From: AC-32 sp963813435
GTDB lineage: Bacteria; Actinomycetota; Thermoleophilia; Gaiellales; Gaiellaceae
Length of the DNA stretch: 64,000 bases
Assembly (NCBI GenBank): GCA_963813435.1
Contig: CAWEYY010000002.1
Span: forward strand, 666,488-730,487
Direction of reading: 5' to 3'
Shown here: positions 37,177 through 46,371 of the stretch, piece by piece
How the letters are laid out: every line of letters starts with the position of its first letter
How positions within the stretch are numbered: the stretch's first letter is position 1
The notes under the pieces: generated by a model
Databases searched by the model: none
What the model was told of the DNA's origin: nothing
Seen by the model: only the letters and a program-made list of their open reading frames with translations
Program-made: the position numbers and the translations under genes

Positions 37177-37878
37177 ATGAGTCTATGGCGGCCAGAGCGA
37201 GGCTTCAGCGTTGTCCTGGCTGGCAGGCTTCAAGCGGTGTCCGAGCCGCGACTCTTCGTGCCGGGACTGGCCGCGCGCGGCAGCCTCTATGCGCCCGGGC
37301 TACCGGAAGGTTGGACGGCGCTCGACCCGCCGTCGCCCGGCGAGGTGCGTGGACGGTTCGACGGTCTTCGCGAATGGCTCCGGGCGGAGCTGCTGCGCCA
37401 CGATCGGCCCGCGACGCTCGCGGGGCACTCGCTCGGCGCTGGCCTGGCGATCACCGCAGCGGCGGACCGGCCCGATCTCGTCGAAAGGCTGATCCTCTTC
37501 TCGCCCGCCGGGCTGCCGCTCTCGAAGCCGATGCGGTCGAGCCTCTGGCTGCTGGCCGAGCAGGTCGTCCAGGGTCTCTATCCGGCCCGGGAGGTTGGCG
37601 CCGTCGTCCGCGAGACGATCAGGCACCCCTCGGCGACGTATCGACTCTCGCGTGAAGCCCACGACCTCGATCTCCGCGACGAGATGACCCGGGTCGCCGC
37701 AGCCGGCATCCCCGCACACGTCGTTGCCTGCACCTCCGACACGCTCACGACACCGGCGGTCTGTCGGACGGTCGCCGCGACACTCGGCTGCGGCTACGAG
37801 GAGATCGACGGCGCCGGGCACATGTGGATGCTGAGCGACTGGCCTAGGCTTCGAGCCTTACTGCGTGGCGCGACCTAG
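37177..37878 (+). CDS. Alpha/beta hydrolase
   Basis: 233 residues from ATG 37177, or 213 from GTG 37237; the second may be right because the family fold starts near RLFVPGLAARG. Nucleophile elbow ATLAGHSLGAGLAI (Ser in GHSLG), acid in VVACTSDTLTTPAVC and catalytic His in IDGAGHMWMLSDWP complete the triad. The substrate is unknown; carboxylesterase or lactonase activity is likely. Divergent from the membrane protein at 37170. Confidence 0.82.
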   Translation: MSLWRPERGFSVVLAGRLQAVSEPRLFVPGLAARGSLYAPGLPEGWTALDPPSPGEVRGRFDGLREWLRAELLRHDRPATLAGHSLGAGLAITAAADRPDLVERLILFSPAGLPLSKPMRSSLWLLAEQVVQGLYPAREVGAVVRETIRHPSATYRLSREAHDLDLRDEMTRVAAAGIPAHVVACTSDTLTTPAVCRTVAATLGCGYEEIDGAGHMWMLSDWPRLRALLRGAT

Positions 37879-37995
37879 AAGGAAGGCCGACGTCGGCGGG
37901 CCGCCCGGGTGACGAGTGTCGACAACCCAAGGCCATGTCCATCCGGTTGCCGCGCTCAATGCACGCGCGAAAGACTCGAGTTGCCCTACTTGGCG

Positions 37996-38036
37996 GACTC
38001 GCGAAGAAGCCGCCGAGTGCGGCCTCTTCGCGAGTC
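37996..38036. terminator. Long near-perfect hairpin between convergent genes
   Basis: GACTCGCGAAGA and TCTTCGCGAGTC are perfect 12-base arms, extended by a near-complementary GCCGC/GCGGC pair around the loop CGAGT. It lies between the hydrolase gene and a convergent small gene. No U-tract follows, so it would be an unusual bidirectional terminator or a protein-binding site. The rest of 37879-38081 shows nothing else. Confidence 0.55.
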
Positions 38037-38081
38037 GGAGCGGCGTGGCCTGCCAGACCGCCACCCGTGAACCGCCTACGC

Positions 38082-38297
38082 TCACGGACGCCATCCGAAG
38101 GCCGGGCGGTTGGCCGGGATCTCGGGGTCACCGTTCCCGTACTGGAGGCGGAGCCGGTACTGCTTGCCCAACACCTTGGCGTGGTGCGTCACCTTCGCCC
38201 GCTTGCCTGGGTTGCCCTTCGCGGCCCCGTTCGTGACCGGGATCAGGGCGAAGAGCGCGAGCGCGATGACCGTGCCCTTGAGGATGCGCTTGTACAT
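38082..38297 (-). CDS. Small secreted basic protein of unknown function
   Basis: 71 residues from ATG 38297, chosen over 38333 because GGAGAGG lies just upstream. A signal peptide (MYKRILKGTVIALALFALIPVTNGAA) precedes a basic mature part of about 45 residues. No family recognised. Confidence 0.5.
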   Translation of the reverse strand: MYKRILKGTVIALALFALIPVTNGAAKGNPGKRAKVTHHAKVLGKQYRLRLQYGNGDPEIPANRPAFGWRP

Positions 38298-38396
38298 CGC
38301 TTCCTCTCCTTCCGTCTGTGGCTTGTACGACATGCCTCGACGGTACGCCCGCCCGGGACGGTTAGAAATTGGAGAAACCCCTACGGTTTCGCGGCG

Positions 38397-39266
38397 TTAG
38401 CGAGGGCGTGTAACCCGTTCGAGCACGCGGGCCGCGAACGGCATGTTCGGTGTGCGCCAGACGTGTCGCTGCTCGAAGGGCCAGGCGTAGATCGGGTTGC
38501 CGTCGCGCACCAGCTCGAGCAGGCGCGGCTCGCCGAGTTCCTCCGAAGACCACTCGTACAGGCGTTGCAGCCGCGGCACGATCACCGCGTAGTCGAGCAT
38601 CCGGCCGAGACGCTGCTCGTCGGCGATGTAGCGCTCGACGTCGAGCGCGAGCGGATAGCGGTCGGGCAGCACGCGGCGCAGTGAGAGGAAGACGCCGGCC
38701 ATCCCGAGGCGGGGGTCGCCGAGCAAGCTGCCGAGCGGAGCGAGCCGTCCGAGCGCCAGGCGCGGCGCTGCGCCGAGTGCGTGCGCGTAGAGCACGCGCG
38801 CCAGAGCGACGTTCATGAAGAAGCGCTCGGGTTCGCTTTCCGCGTCGGCGAGATTCCGGTTCTCCAGGTACGCGGACACGATGCTCGCGTTGTGCGCCCG
38901 GTACCAGTTGCGCCCCGTCGGTCTCGCGCCGAACTCCAGCCAGAGCCACACGGCCCGCGACGACGGCTCGCCGGACGACCCGCCGAGGAGCGCGACCGTC
39001 TCGCATCCATCCCGCAGCAGCCGCTCGTTGACCGCCCGCCACCACACGTTGCCGGGCGGCGAAGCGTCGAGCGGATCGAGCACCCCGCGGCGCGCCTGCC
39101 AGCGCATGAACGACAACGCCGCCCGTCGAAACGGAAGGTGACGCGGCGCGCGGCCGGTCGGCCCGCGGAACACGCGCGCCATCAACGCAAGACGCGCGGC
39201 CGGATCGTCGCGAACGGCCGCGATCTGCGCCTCGGCCGAGGCGAGCGCACCTGCGGGTCGGCTCAT
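38397..39266 (-). CDS. Conserved-looking protein of unknown function
   Basis: 289 residues, Arg- and Trp-rich, mostly helical in appearance, without signal peptide or clear membrane segments. Segments such as RAALSFMRWQARRGVLDPL, NWYRAHNASIVSAYLENR and RFFMNVALARVLYAHAL look like a folded enzyme-like domain, but I cannot match a family. Codon use and GC match the neighbours. It is divergent from the gene at 39358. Confidence 0.6.
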   Translation of the reverse strand: MSRPAGALASAEAQIAAVRDDPAARLALMARVFRGPTGRAPRHLPFRRAALSFMRWQARRGVLDPLDASPPGNVWWRAVNERLLRDGCETVALLGGSSGEPSSRAVWLWLEFGARPTGRNWYRAHNASIVSAYLENRNLADAESEPERFFMNVALARVLYAHALGAAPRLALGRLAPLGSLLGDPRLGMAGVFLSLRRVLPDRYPLALDVERYIADEQRLGRMLDYAVIVPRLQRLYEWSSEELGEPRLLELVRDGNPIYAWPFEQRHVWRTPNMPFAARVLERVTRPR

Positions 39267-39357
39267 GTGGAAACGGTGTCAGGCACGGTCGTGGAACTGC
39301 AAGCCCGACCCCTAAGGGGCTACGCTGCGGTCTCCGAGTCGTCAGGAGGATCGTGGG

Positions 39358-40098
39358 ATGACCGGGGTCGTCGAGGAGCCGATCAGCTCCGAGCTGGTGC
39401 TCGTGGATCAGGAGCTCGCGCAGCGAGCGCGGGCAGAGCTTCCCGACCCTCCGTGGCTGCTGCCGGCGGTCGCCGAGCTCCAGGAGCGGACACGGGCGGA
39501 GCCGGCTGTGGCACCCCGTCCCGTTCGGCAGCCAACCAGGCGTCGCAGGCCGAGCGCGGTATCGATCGTCCTGGCGGTCGTTGCTCTCGCGGGAATCGCG
39601 CTCCTGGCCGCCGCCTTCGTCCCGCTATCGCGCGGCCCGTCCTTGGTCGCGACGCCATCCGTGAGGCAGTCGGCGCCAGCGGCGCCGTTGCGCCCACCGG
39701 CCGTCACAGACTCAAAGCCCGCGACAAAGCCGAAGGACACGCAACCGCATCAAACAGCGACTCCGAAGAAGACGAAGCCAAACAAGCGCCCAACCGCGAG
39801 CAAACGCACGAAGCCCCGCGCTGTGAAACCGACGGCTACCCCGAAGCCGCGGACGCTAACGAGAGCCCAGCGCACGGTCACCTGGCGCCGCTATCCGACG
39901 GCGGCCTACTACCAGCTCTACCTCCGGCGCGGCGCGATGACCCTCTACGAGACGAAGACGCTACGCCCGAGCGCCATGCTCCCCGCGCATCTCACCCTGC
40001 GGCCGGGCACGTATCACGTCGTCGTCCATCCGGCGATCCCGAGCGACGCCGGCATCATCCTCGGCTCCGCGATCTACAGCAAGACGATGAGGCTGTGA
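39358..40098 (+). CDS. Membrane-anchored protein with Lys/Pro/Thr-rich linker
   Basis: 246 residues from ATG 39358: an acidic cytoplasmic segment (1-65), one membrane helix (VSIVLAVVALAGIALLAAAFVPL), a linker rich in Lys, Pro and Thr (about 105-165), and a C-terminal beta-type domain of about 80 residues (VTWRRYPTAAYYQLYLRRG, LTLRPGTYHVVVHPAIP) resembling a fibronectin/Ig-like fold outside the cell. Function unknown. Confidence 0.6.
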   Translation: MTGVVEEPISSELVLVDQELAQRARAELPDPPWLLPAVAELQERTRAEPAVAPRPVRQPTRRRRPSAVSIVLAVVALAGIALLAAAFVPLSRGPSLVATPSVRQSAPAAPLRPPAVTDSKPATKPKDTQPHQTATPKKTKPNKRPTASKRTKPRAVKPTATPKPRTLTRAQRTVTWRRYPTAAYYQLYLRRGAMTLYETKTLRPSAMLPAHLTLRPGTYHVVVHPAIPSDAGIILGSAIYSKTMRL

Positions 40099-40139
40099 GA
40101 CGCGCCGAGTCGGCGCGGTAGAGCGAGTAGGTCAGCAGA

Positions 40140-40427
40140 TCAGTCCCGTCGACCTTGGCGGCGCGCCTTCCGGCGTCGATGGCGGCGAATCACGCCAAAT
40201 CCGATCCAGATCAACGCCCCGACCAGCGCAATCACGAAGGTGTAGAGCCAAAGCGGCCAGGTGAAGCTCCAGAACAGGAAGTCGATCTTCACGTCCTCGG
40301 TGTTCTGGATCATGAAGACGAGCAGCACCCCGACTCCCGTGAGCCCGGCGATCGCCCCTGCGCCAAACCGACGCCTCGGCTCTTGGGCCGGACTGCTCTG
40401 GCTGTCGCCAGGACTCTCTTCAGCCAT
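40140..40427 (-). CDS. LapA-domain (DUF1049-type) small membrane protein
   Basis: 95 residues with two membrane helices. VLLVFMIQNTEDVKIDFLFWSFTWPLW matches the QNT-x-V-x-(I/L)-x-FLFW pattern of the LapA family, and a basic tail RRHRRRKARRQGRR follows helix 2. The family is linked to lipopolysaccharide assembly in Gram-negatives; its role in high-GC Gram-positives is unknown. Confidence 0.8.
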   Translation of the reverse strand: MAEESPGDSQSSPAQEPRRRFGAGAIAGLTGVGVLLVFMIQNTEDVKIDFLFWSFTWPLWLYTFVIALVGALIWIGFGVIRRHRRRKARRQGRRD

Positions 40428-40543
40428 GACAGCTCCTCCTCCTATGGATACTCGAGCGCGAGGAGCGATCTGGATCGGGAGCTCGATCGCCCCGTCGATC
40501 CCTTGTCGTGCCTCTCGGGCTCCATCTCCCGGATCTCCTAGCC

Positions 40544-42007
40544 TCAGACGCCCTCGGTCGCAGTCAGTCGTCCGGAGTGGATCGCCTTGATGAAAGCCTT
40601 GAAGTCCCGCTCGTTCTGATCTGCATAGCGTCCGGAGAAGTCGGTGATGGACCGGTCGAACCCGTCGCCCTTGCCCAGGTACTTACTGATCGCAACCGGG
40701 TCTCCCGAACGGGCGTGCGCACGAGCGAGGGTCCATCCGCACTGGTGAGCGTAGAACGTCAGGCTGTTGGGCCTCAGCGTTTCAACGTCTACCGAGCCCT
40801 TCATGTCACGGAGCTGACGCCAGTAGTAGTACCGGTTCGCTTCCACGCCCTTCGTCCAGCCCAGGTAGATGTCGCTCGCGGCCTGCATCATCCGTTGCCC
40901 TTGCACGACGCGCTCGCCCGGCTGCTTGTAGCGGCTCTTTGGCAGATGGTCCTCGAGCACCGATTGCGTCGCCTCCTTGACCTGCAGGAAGAGTGGGTCC
41001 TGCTGATCCCGCCCCTGGAGCAGGACGATGAAGGCTCGTGTGCCGACGCTGCCGACGCCCACGACCTTGCGGGCGATGTCGATCAGCTCGAACCGCTCGA
41101 GCAGGTGTCGCCGATCTGGCTGCAAGGTGGCCCGGTAGGCGCGGAACTGCTCATGCAACGCATGCTGCAACTCGTCGACGGTCATGCCGTAGCTCGCCGG
41201 GTCCACGTCGCGTGCCGGGACGATGATCGGTGGCTGGCTGACGATCCGGTAGCGGCCGTCCACCAGTTCGCCAAGCTTTGAGAGCGCCTGCAGGCTGTCG
41301 CGCGTACGAGCCTTCTCCGCAATCTTCTTCGCCCCCTTTTCTTGCTTCTTCGCCTCCTTTGCTTCCCTCTTCGCAGCCTTCTTCGGCGCCTGGAGCTCCT
41401 CGGTCCGCGCAAAGCTGCTGACCGCCTTCTGCAGCTCTTCCTCGGTCAGGCGCGCATACCAGACGTCCATCGTGGTCATCTCCGCGAACTCGGCCATGGT
41501 CGTCCGGTAGGCGTTCACGGAGGCGAGCGTCGCTTCGTTCGCCTCTGCCTTGCTGAAGCCGTTATTGCGCGCCGCGATCGTGAAGCTCGCCGACATGCGC
41601 TTCACGTCGTACTCGAACGGGCCTGTCAGCGTCTCGTCGAAGTCGTTCAGGTCGAAAAGCAGGTTCCGCTCGGGCGACGCGAACAGACCGAAGTTGGACA
41701 GATGAGCGTCGCCGCAGAGCTGAACGTTCAGGCCGGCCCTGGGCGTGTCCTTCAGGTCGGCGGCCATGATTTTGGCCGTGCCCCGGTAGAAGGTGAACGG
41801 CGACACCATCATCCGCCCGTGGCGCACCGGCACCAGGTCCGGCTCCCGCGTCGCGTCCTGCTCTTCGAGCAGCGCAACCGGGTCGGGGCGGTCCGCGGCC
41901 GGCTTCCAACCCGCATGGCCCGACGGAGGTACCTGTTTCCTTGCCTCCTTGCCCGCTATTCGACGTTGCTCGACGCTCGGGTGCTCGATCCTTCTTGGCG
42001 TGGCCAT
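40544..42007 (-). CDS. DUF2252 family protein (first of two in the window)
   Basis: 487 residues from ATG 42007, preceded by GGAGAGGAGG. The frame extends to 42178 through the tRNA remnant, which is not coding. VSPFTFYRGTAKIMAADL, LCGDAHLSNFGLFASPERNLLFDLNDFDETL and VVGVGSVGTRAFIVLLQGRD are the DUF2252 hallmarks. The fold is related to aminoglycoside phosphotransferases and the GDxHxxN / DFD pair resembles their catalytic loop, but the substrate is unknown. A Lys/Ala/Glu-rich insert lies near residue 225. A paralogue is at 54539-56230. Confidence 0.88.
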   Translation of the reverse strand: MATPRRIEHPSVEQRRIAGKEARKQVPPSGHAGWKPAADRPDPVALLEEQDATREPDLVPVRHGRMMVSPFTFYRGTAKIMAADLKDTPRAGLNVQLCGDAHLSNFGLFASPERNLLFDLNDFDETLTGPFEYDVKRMSASFTIAARNNGFSKAEANEATLASVNAYRTTMAEFAEMTTMDVWYARLTEEELQKAVSSFARTEELQAPKKAAKREAKEAKKQEKGAKKIAEKARTRDSLQALSKLGELVDGRYRIVSQPPIIVPARDVDPASYGMTVDELQHALHEQFRAYRATLQPDRRHLLERFELIDIARKVVGVGSVGTRAFIVLLQGRDQQDPLFLQVKEATQSVLEDHLPKSRYKQPGERVVQGQRMMQAASDIYLGWTKGVEANRYYYWRQLRDMKGSVDVETLRPNSLTFYAHQCGWTLARAHARSGDPVAISKYLGKGDGFDRSITDFSGRYADQNERDFKAFIKAIHSGRLTATEGV

Positions 42008-42084
42008 GGCTACGGCCTCCTCTCCGGCTGGACCTGCCTCGACCTGCGGCGAGCATATCGCCCGACAATCCGCTGGGCAGAGAC

Positions 42085-42110
42085 AAAGGGCCCGCAAATG
42101 CAGGCCCTTT
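42085..42110 (-). terminator. Rho-independent terminator of the tRNA-Ala remnant
   Basis: AAAGGGCC and GGCCCTTT form a perfect 8-bp stem with a 10-base loop. Read on the minus strand it begins 3 bases after the tRNA CCA and ends CCCTTTGTCT, a short U-rich tail. Its presence next to the tRNA 3' end indicates that this side is the native chromosomal flank. Confidence 0.75.
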
Positions 42111-42112
42111 AA

Positions 42113-42156
<44 letters not shown>

Positions 42157-42252
42157 TGCGTGTGGGGCATGGCGGCATCCGGCCTTGACCGGCCCTGCTC
42201 TAGGTGTTTAGCCCGTCCCCAAGAGTCGGTGTAGCCAACTGAAGCCAGTCGG

Positions 42253-42273
42253 TACTTGCCAAGAGCTTGCCAA
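42253..42273 (+). repeat. CTTGCCA doublet near the left end of the element (copy 1)
   Basis: Two CTTGCCA units, TACTTGCCA then CTTGCCAA after four bases. A near-identical doublet occurs at 46936-46956 in the same orientation. Position near the attachment site suggests integrase or excisionase arm-binding sites. Confidence 0.55.
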
Positions 42274-42445
42274 TACAGGGCGGGAGCATTTGCGCTTTCG
42301 GGGAATTGCCGACACGTCCGTCCGATGGCGTGGGTACTCTGTTATTAGGCCACCCGACGGGGCAGCCATTCCGACCTAACTGCTCCGGCCGCCAGGTTAT
42401 GTCTGGTAGGCCAACAGTCCGCTTATCCCTAGTCGGTGTTGCCGC

Positions 42446-42700
42446 GTGAGTTTCGCGGTTCAGCTTCCTGCCGAGCTACTTGAGGCAGTGGCGCAGCGCG
42501 CTGCCCAGATCGCGGCTGCACCGCCTGAGCCGCGCTGGCTCGTTGGCATCGACGGCCTGGCTGCCTATCTCAACTGCCCGCCCCGACTTGCACGGGAGCT
42601 GCGCGCCAAGGGCATGCCGGCTCGGAAGGTCGGTAAGCGCCTCTACTTCAGGGTGGAAGAAGTCGACGACTTCCTAGACCGGGAGGGAACCGCGGGGTGA
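42446..42700 (+). CDS. Excisionase-type MerR/HTH_17 protein
   Basis: 84 residues from GTG 42446. WLVGIDGLAAYLNCPPRLAREL followed by GMPARKVGKRLYFRVEEVDDFLDR is the classic winged-helix excisionase/HTH_17 pattern (residues about 32-80). It precedes the integrase gene in the same direction and probably directs excision or represses the integrase promoter. Confidence 0.82.
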   Translation: MSFAVQLPAELLEAVAQRAAQIAAAPPEPRWLVGIDGLAAYLNCPPRLARELRAKGMPARKVGKRLYFRVEEVDDFLDREGTAG

Positions 42701-42718
42701 CGACCTCGCGCTTCCACC

Positions 42719-42747
42719 TTGCCAGTCACGGGAATGGGTCCTATGCT
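42719..42747 (+). promoter_or_regulatory. Sigma-70-type promoter of the integrase gene
   Basis: TTGCCA (42719-42724), 17-base spacer and TATGCT (42742-42747) match the consensus spacing. A CCCCGG...CCGGGG inverted repeat (about 42764-42797) lies in the leader before ATG 42819, which has AGGAGG about 9 bases upstream. Confidence 0.55.
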
Positions 42748-42818
42748 GGTGTCGTACCTAAAAATGCCCCGGCGGAGCTCGACACTCCCCGGGGCCGGCA
42801 CCAGGAGGTTGAGTCCTG

Positions 42819-44000
42819 ATGCAACACCAGCCTAACCGCGACCCTTACAAGCGCCACCGAACGCGTCACCGCGGCATCACATACCGCGTTCGGGCCAACG
42901 GCTCGCGACAGTACTTTGCCTACGCGCAAGGCAAACAACACGCGGTGGACGGCGGCGAGCGCGAGGCAATTGCAAGACAGGCCGAACTCCGCGGCAAGGT
43001 CGCCCGGGGCGAGAGGATCGCGCCCGCTAACGTCCGCTTCAGCGAGGCAGCCGAGCAGTGGTTCGAGTCAAAGCGGAGGCTGCGGCCTTGGACTCGAACG
43101 CAGTACCGGGCTGCGCTCGACAATGAGTTACTACCGACGTTCGGGCACTTCAAGCTCGGTCAGATCGATGCCGAGAGCGTGGCCCGATTCATCCGGAAGC
43201 TCGAAGCACGCGGATTGGCGCCCTCAACAATCTCGAACTACCTCTTGCCCCTGAACGGCACGTTCGCGTTCGCCGTGCGGCGTGGTCTGGCGAATGTGAA
43301 TCCTTGCGCGCTGCTGACCAACGATGACCGGCCGGCGAAGACTGCGCGGCGCAAGATCTACGAATGGAGCGACGCGGAGATTGACGCCCTGTTCAAATCG
43401 GCCGAGGAAATCGCAAGCCGACGCGAGAGCCGATACGACTACACGCTCCTTCTCCGCACTGCCGTGCGGACTGGCCTCCGTCTTGGAGAACTTCTCGGGC
43501 TCCAATGGCAAGACATCGACTTCGAGAACAGCGTCCTCGAGGTTCGGCGCCAACACTCGCGGTCGGGCGAGTTGGCCGAGCCGAAGACGCCGAAGGCACG
43601 CCGACGCGTGCCGCTTTCGCCGGACATGCTCGCATCCCTCAAGAAGCACAAGCTCGCTTCTCGCTTCTCGACGGGCGAAGACTTTGTCTTCGCCTCGAAT
43701 GCAGGCGGGCCGCTTTCACATCGGAACGTTCAGCGACGCGGCTTCGAAGCGGCTCGCGATCTCGCAGGACTGCCAAAGGAACTGACGTTCCACGATTTGA
43801 GGCACGCCTTCGCAAGCATCGCTGCGCACCGGGGCGTGCCGCTGAACGTGCTCGCGGAAGTGATGGGCCACACGAATGTCGGCGTCACGCAGAAGGTCTA
43901 CATCCACCTCTACGGCCGACAGGAGGCCGAAGCCGCCTTCCGCGCCGCAATGCACGTGCCTAGACAAAACCGACCGCCGATGGAGGTCGGCACGCGATGA
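42819..44000 (+). CDS. Tyrosine recombinase/phage-type integrase
   Basis: 393 residues. An N-terminal arm-binding segment with a GITYRVRANGSRQYF start is followed by a SAM-like core-binding domain near 80-165 (FSEAAEQWFESKRRLRPWTRTQY). Catalytic residues are visible: Arg in TGLRLGELLGLQW, HxxR in HDLRHAFASIAAHRG, and the later His and Tyr in MGHTNVGVTQKVYIHLY. It carries out integration into the tRNA-Ala site at 42113. Its stop overlaps the next gene by 4 bases. Confidence 0.93.
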   Translation: MQHQPNRDPYKRHRTRHRGITYRVRANGSRQYFAYAQGKQHAVDGGEREAIARQAELRGKVARGERIAPANVRFSEAAEQWFESKRRLRPWTRTQYRAALDNELLPTFGHFKLGQIDAESVARFIRKLEARGLAPSTISNYLLPLNGTFAFAVRRGLANVNPCALLTNDDRPAKTARRKIYEWSDAEIDALFKSAEEIASRRESRYDYTLLLRTAVRTGLRLGELLGLQWQDIDFENSVLEVRRQHSRSGELAEPKTPKARRRVPLSPDMLASLKKHKLASRFSTGEDFVFASNAGGPLSHRNVQRRGFEAARDLAGLPKELTFHDLRHAFASIAAHRGVPLNVLAEVMGHTNVGVTQKVYIHLYGRQEAEAAFRAAMHVPRQNRPPMEVGTR

Positions 44001-45271
44001 ACGCCACACCCTCAGACTTCAACGATCAGGATTCCGAAGGTTGCGCTACCTCGCCGTGTGGCGGGGCGGGGCAAGCGCACAGGCCAGATCTCCCTCCTGG
44101 GAAGACTGGCTTGGGGGTCGGGGCCTCCACTGCGGCCCCCAACTCTTCCTCTCTCGATGTGACGGACGACATGCGCCAAGCGGCACTCGCGATCCGCCCG
44201 AAGGACAGTCCGACTGCCAGGGGTCTTATCACAGGCCCGTGGAGCAGGCTCGAGCAAGACGCCCTGCGGGGACGCACCAACCCTTACGGCCCGGATGGGC
44301 TGAAGTTTCCTCGACGGAGGAGGACGGATGTTGAGGAGGGGTACTGGCGGGTCTCTGACGGCTGGCCCTCACAAGGCTTCATCGGGCTCGACGCCAACGA
44401 CGGCGGAGTGCCCTGGAGAGTGCCTTCGGTCGTGAGGCCTGTCGGCAAGGGCCGTCCGGTAGAAGTGGGCGAGCAGTACCCAGAGACGCTCTCGGCCGAG
44501 ACTTGGCTCACACGGAACGACCAAGACTACAAACTCCAATCACAGGGTTGGAAGGAAATCCGGCGAGGAAGCGGCGTCTACCGCACCCCGCGCGAGCACG
44601 AGCCAATCCTGTCTTCCGTCGCTCTGGAGCAGCAGATGGGCGACCGTTCACTCGGTCGCAAGCGAGCGGGCAAGGGCTGGGTTGCGCTCCCGCACAGGGA
44701 CGATTCCTATGAGTCGCCAAGGCTGCATCCGATCATCGAGCGGTGCAACCGCGAGACCCGCGAGCGCACACGCGCCGAGCACAAGATCCGGTGCGATCTA
44801 TTCCCGCACGAGACTCACCGGCGTCCGAGGAAGCTCCATTGCACGCCCGTCGTCGGAATCGAGGAGCTACTCGTTCAGTACGTCGAGACGCCTGGGAATG
44901 GTCGTGCCAAGCAACGCGCTCGGGCGCGACTAAGCAAGGCGGTTCGGGAGGCTGCGATCCTCTGGGATTGGAAGCACCCCGAACCTCTCGCAGAACACCT
45001 ACGGATCGAGAAGTTGACTAAGGAAGCGTTGGCCCGCTATCACGGCGTCAGCAGTCACACCGTAGACGCGCTCACGAACCGCCTGGAGGTAGTGATGATG
45101 CGCGATTCTGAAATGCCGATGCTAATCGAACGAGTCGCTTCGTTGGAGGTTTTTCGCGCCGAGGCAGCCCGTCAACTCCGTATACCTGAGAGCGACCTCG
45201 CTGTCAGGGCTGCAATCGAAAGGGTGATCTCAGAGTGCTACGCCGCGACAGGTGACCCGGAAAGCTGGTAA
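43997..45271 (+). CDS. Element-borne protein of unknown function
   Basis: 424 residues, coupled to the integrase by an ATGA overlap. It is basic and hydrophilic, with no membrane segment. A Gly/Pro-rich N-terminus, an HPIIERCNRETRERTRAEHKIRCDLFPHETHRR central stretch (Cys and His present) and a C-terminal part with ALARYHGVSSHTVDALTNRL, possibly an HTH, are visible. No relaxase, primase or terminase motif was recognised. Co-expression with the integrase suggests a role in element replication, regulation or transfer. Confidence 0.55.
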   Translation: MNATPSDFNDQDSEGCATSPCGGAGQAHRPDLPPGKTGLGVGASTAAPNSSSLDVTDDMRQAALAIRPKDSPTARGLITGPWSRLEQDALRGRTNPYGPDGLKFPRRRRTDVEEGYWRVSDGWPSQGFIGLDANDGGVPWRVPSVVRPVGKGRPVEVGEQYPETLSAETWLTRNDQDYKLQSQGWKEIRRGSGVYRTPREHEPILSSVALEQQMGDRSLGRKRAGKGWVALPHRDDSYESPRLHPIIERCNRETRERTRAEHKIRCDLFPHETHRRPRKLHCTPVVGIEELLVQYVETPGNGRAKQRARARLSKAVREAAILWDWKHPEPLAEHLRIEKLTKEALARYHGVSSHTVDALTNRLEVVMMRDSEMPMLIERVASLEVFRAEAARQLRIPESDLAVRAAIERVISECYAATGDPESW

Positions 45272-45816
45272 CCAAGCGGCTTTCCGCTACCGGCCTCTTT
45301 TTACCATTTCGGCCAGATCGTTCTTGGCTAAATAGTAGATGCCCACTCCGTCACTTTCCTAACGACAAGGAGAACAGCTACAGGAGCGGGCCCACTTTCG
45401 GTACGCACATCGTACGGAAGGGGCGTCCTATACGGCGCTGGATGTGCGGGGAGCTAAGCGATTTCCCTCCGTGTTGACCGAGCGGCTTTGCAGGAGCGGG
45501 CAACTACCCGCCGGGATCTCGCCCACCGAACCGATCCGAAGCAGGGGCGGTGGAGTCTCCTCTCTTCCCCTCGTCGTCTCCCTGTGGAGGCTGTCTCTGG
45601 GGAAGGGGGGAGCCTTTCCGAAGCCGCTCCGATGTAGGAGCGGGAGTTGTCCGAGCGTGGAGCGAGGACAGAGACCCCGAGTGAGCGACCCCCACAAGGG
45701 AGCGAACGAGGGAGACAGAGAGACAGAGAGACAGAGATCTCTAGCAAGTAAACCCAGGAAAAGGATCGCGACGACAACACACCAACGAGACAAGATCGCA
45801 AGACTTGGGGGACAAG
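45272..45816. other. Non-coding leader with short repeats
   Basis: 545 bases with no convincing gene. AGACAGAG occurs three times in tandem at 45713-45736. AGGAGCGGG recurs at three places (about 45380, 45490 and 45636), and the 45560-45635 stretch can form purine/pyrimidine-rich hairpins (GGAAGGGGGGAGCC against an earlier CTCTTCCCC). It may be a structured 5' leader of the downstream genes. Short minus-strand frames here look spurious. Confidence 0.45.
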
Positions 45817-46371
45817 ATGAGCGAGAACGATGCGAGCGCGAATGCGGTTAGTGATGCGGTGGGCATGCGAGGCAGGGAGCGACCTTTTGGTGGGCTGACG
45901 CCCTCGGAAGCGGCTCAACGTCGTTGGTCAGAGGTCGGAGAGCAACAGGGTGACACCCTCACGCCGCTCGCCAAGACCCGCTCGGCCCTCGAGCGAAAGG
46001 CCGGCTCCGGTGACGTGCAGGCAGCTCGTGAGCTACGAGAGCACGCCGGCCATTACTACGGTTCAGCGACCGCGGGGACGGCGTGGACAGAGTTACTCAC
46101 TGAAGAGGAGAACGCCGCGGTGAGCGCGATCATCACCCGCGCCCTAGCCCGAGACGAGCCGCCGGACTGGCCTGTGCCTGAGCCCATCAAGTATGTAGGC
46201 GCGTTCGACGCTCCGGTCGTACGATCCGGCCGTGTTCGTCCCTGGCGAAGTTCTGTCGTACCTAGATATGTGTCGCGAGGAAGGCGTGAATCTCCAGCGC
46301 GGCATGAATTTCCGCGTCCACGACAAGACGAGCGTCCTACTCATGAGCGTTCGACCCGGGGCGCCGTATGA
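45817..46371 (+). CDS. Small element-borne protein of unknown function
   Basis: 184 residues from ATG 45817 (an in-frame TTG lies at 45805). The first 120 residues look coding: GGLTPSEAAQRRWSEVGEQQ is reminiscent of small actinobacterial phage/element proteins, and AWTELLTEEENAAVSAIITRAL is helical. After about residue 138 the frame overlaps the HNH gene and becomes Arg/Pro/Ser-rich, so the tail may be real overlap or over-extension. Function unknown. Confidence 0.45.
   Translation: MSENDASANAVSDAVGMRGRERPFGGLTPSEAAQRRWSEVGEQQGDTLTPLAKTRSALERKAGSGDVQAARELREHAGHYYGSATAGTAWTELLTEEENAAVSAIITRALARDEPPDWPVPEPIKYVGAFDAPVVRSGRVRPWRSSVVPRYVSRGRRESPARHEFPRPRQDERPTHERSTRGAV

Noticed and set aside
45428..45793. 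121-codon minus-strand frame in the element leader
   Set aside because: No ribosome site, low-complexity Ser/Leu/Arg composition, and it spans simple tandem repeats.
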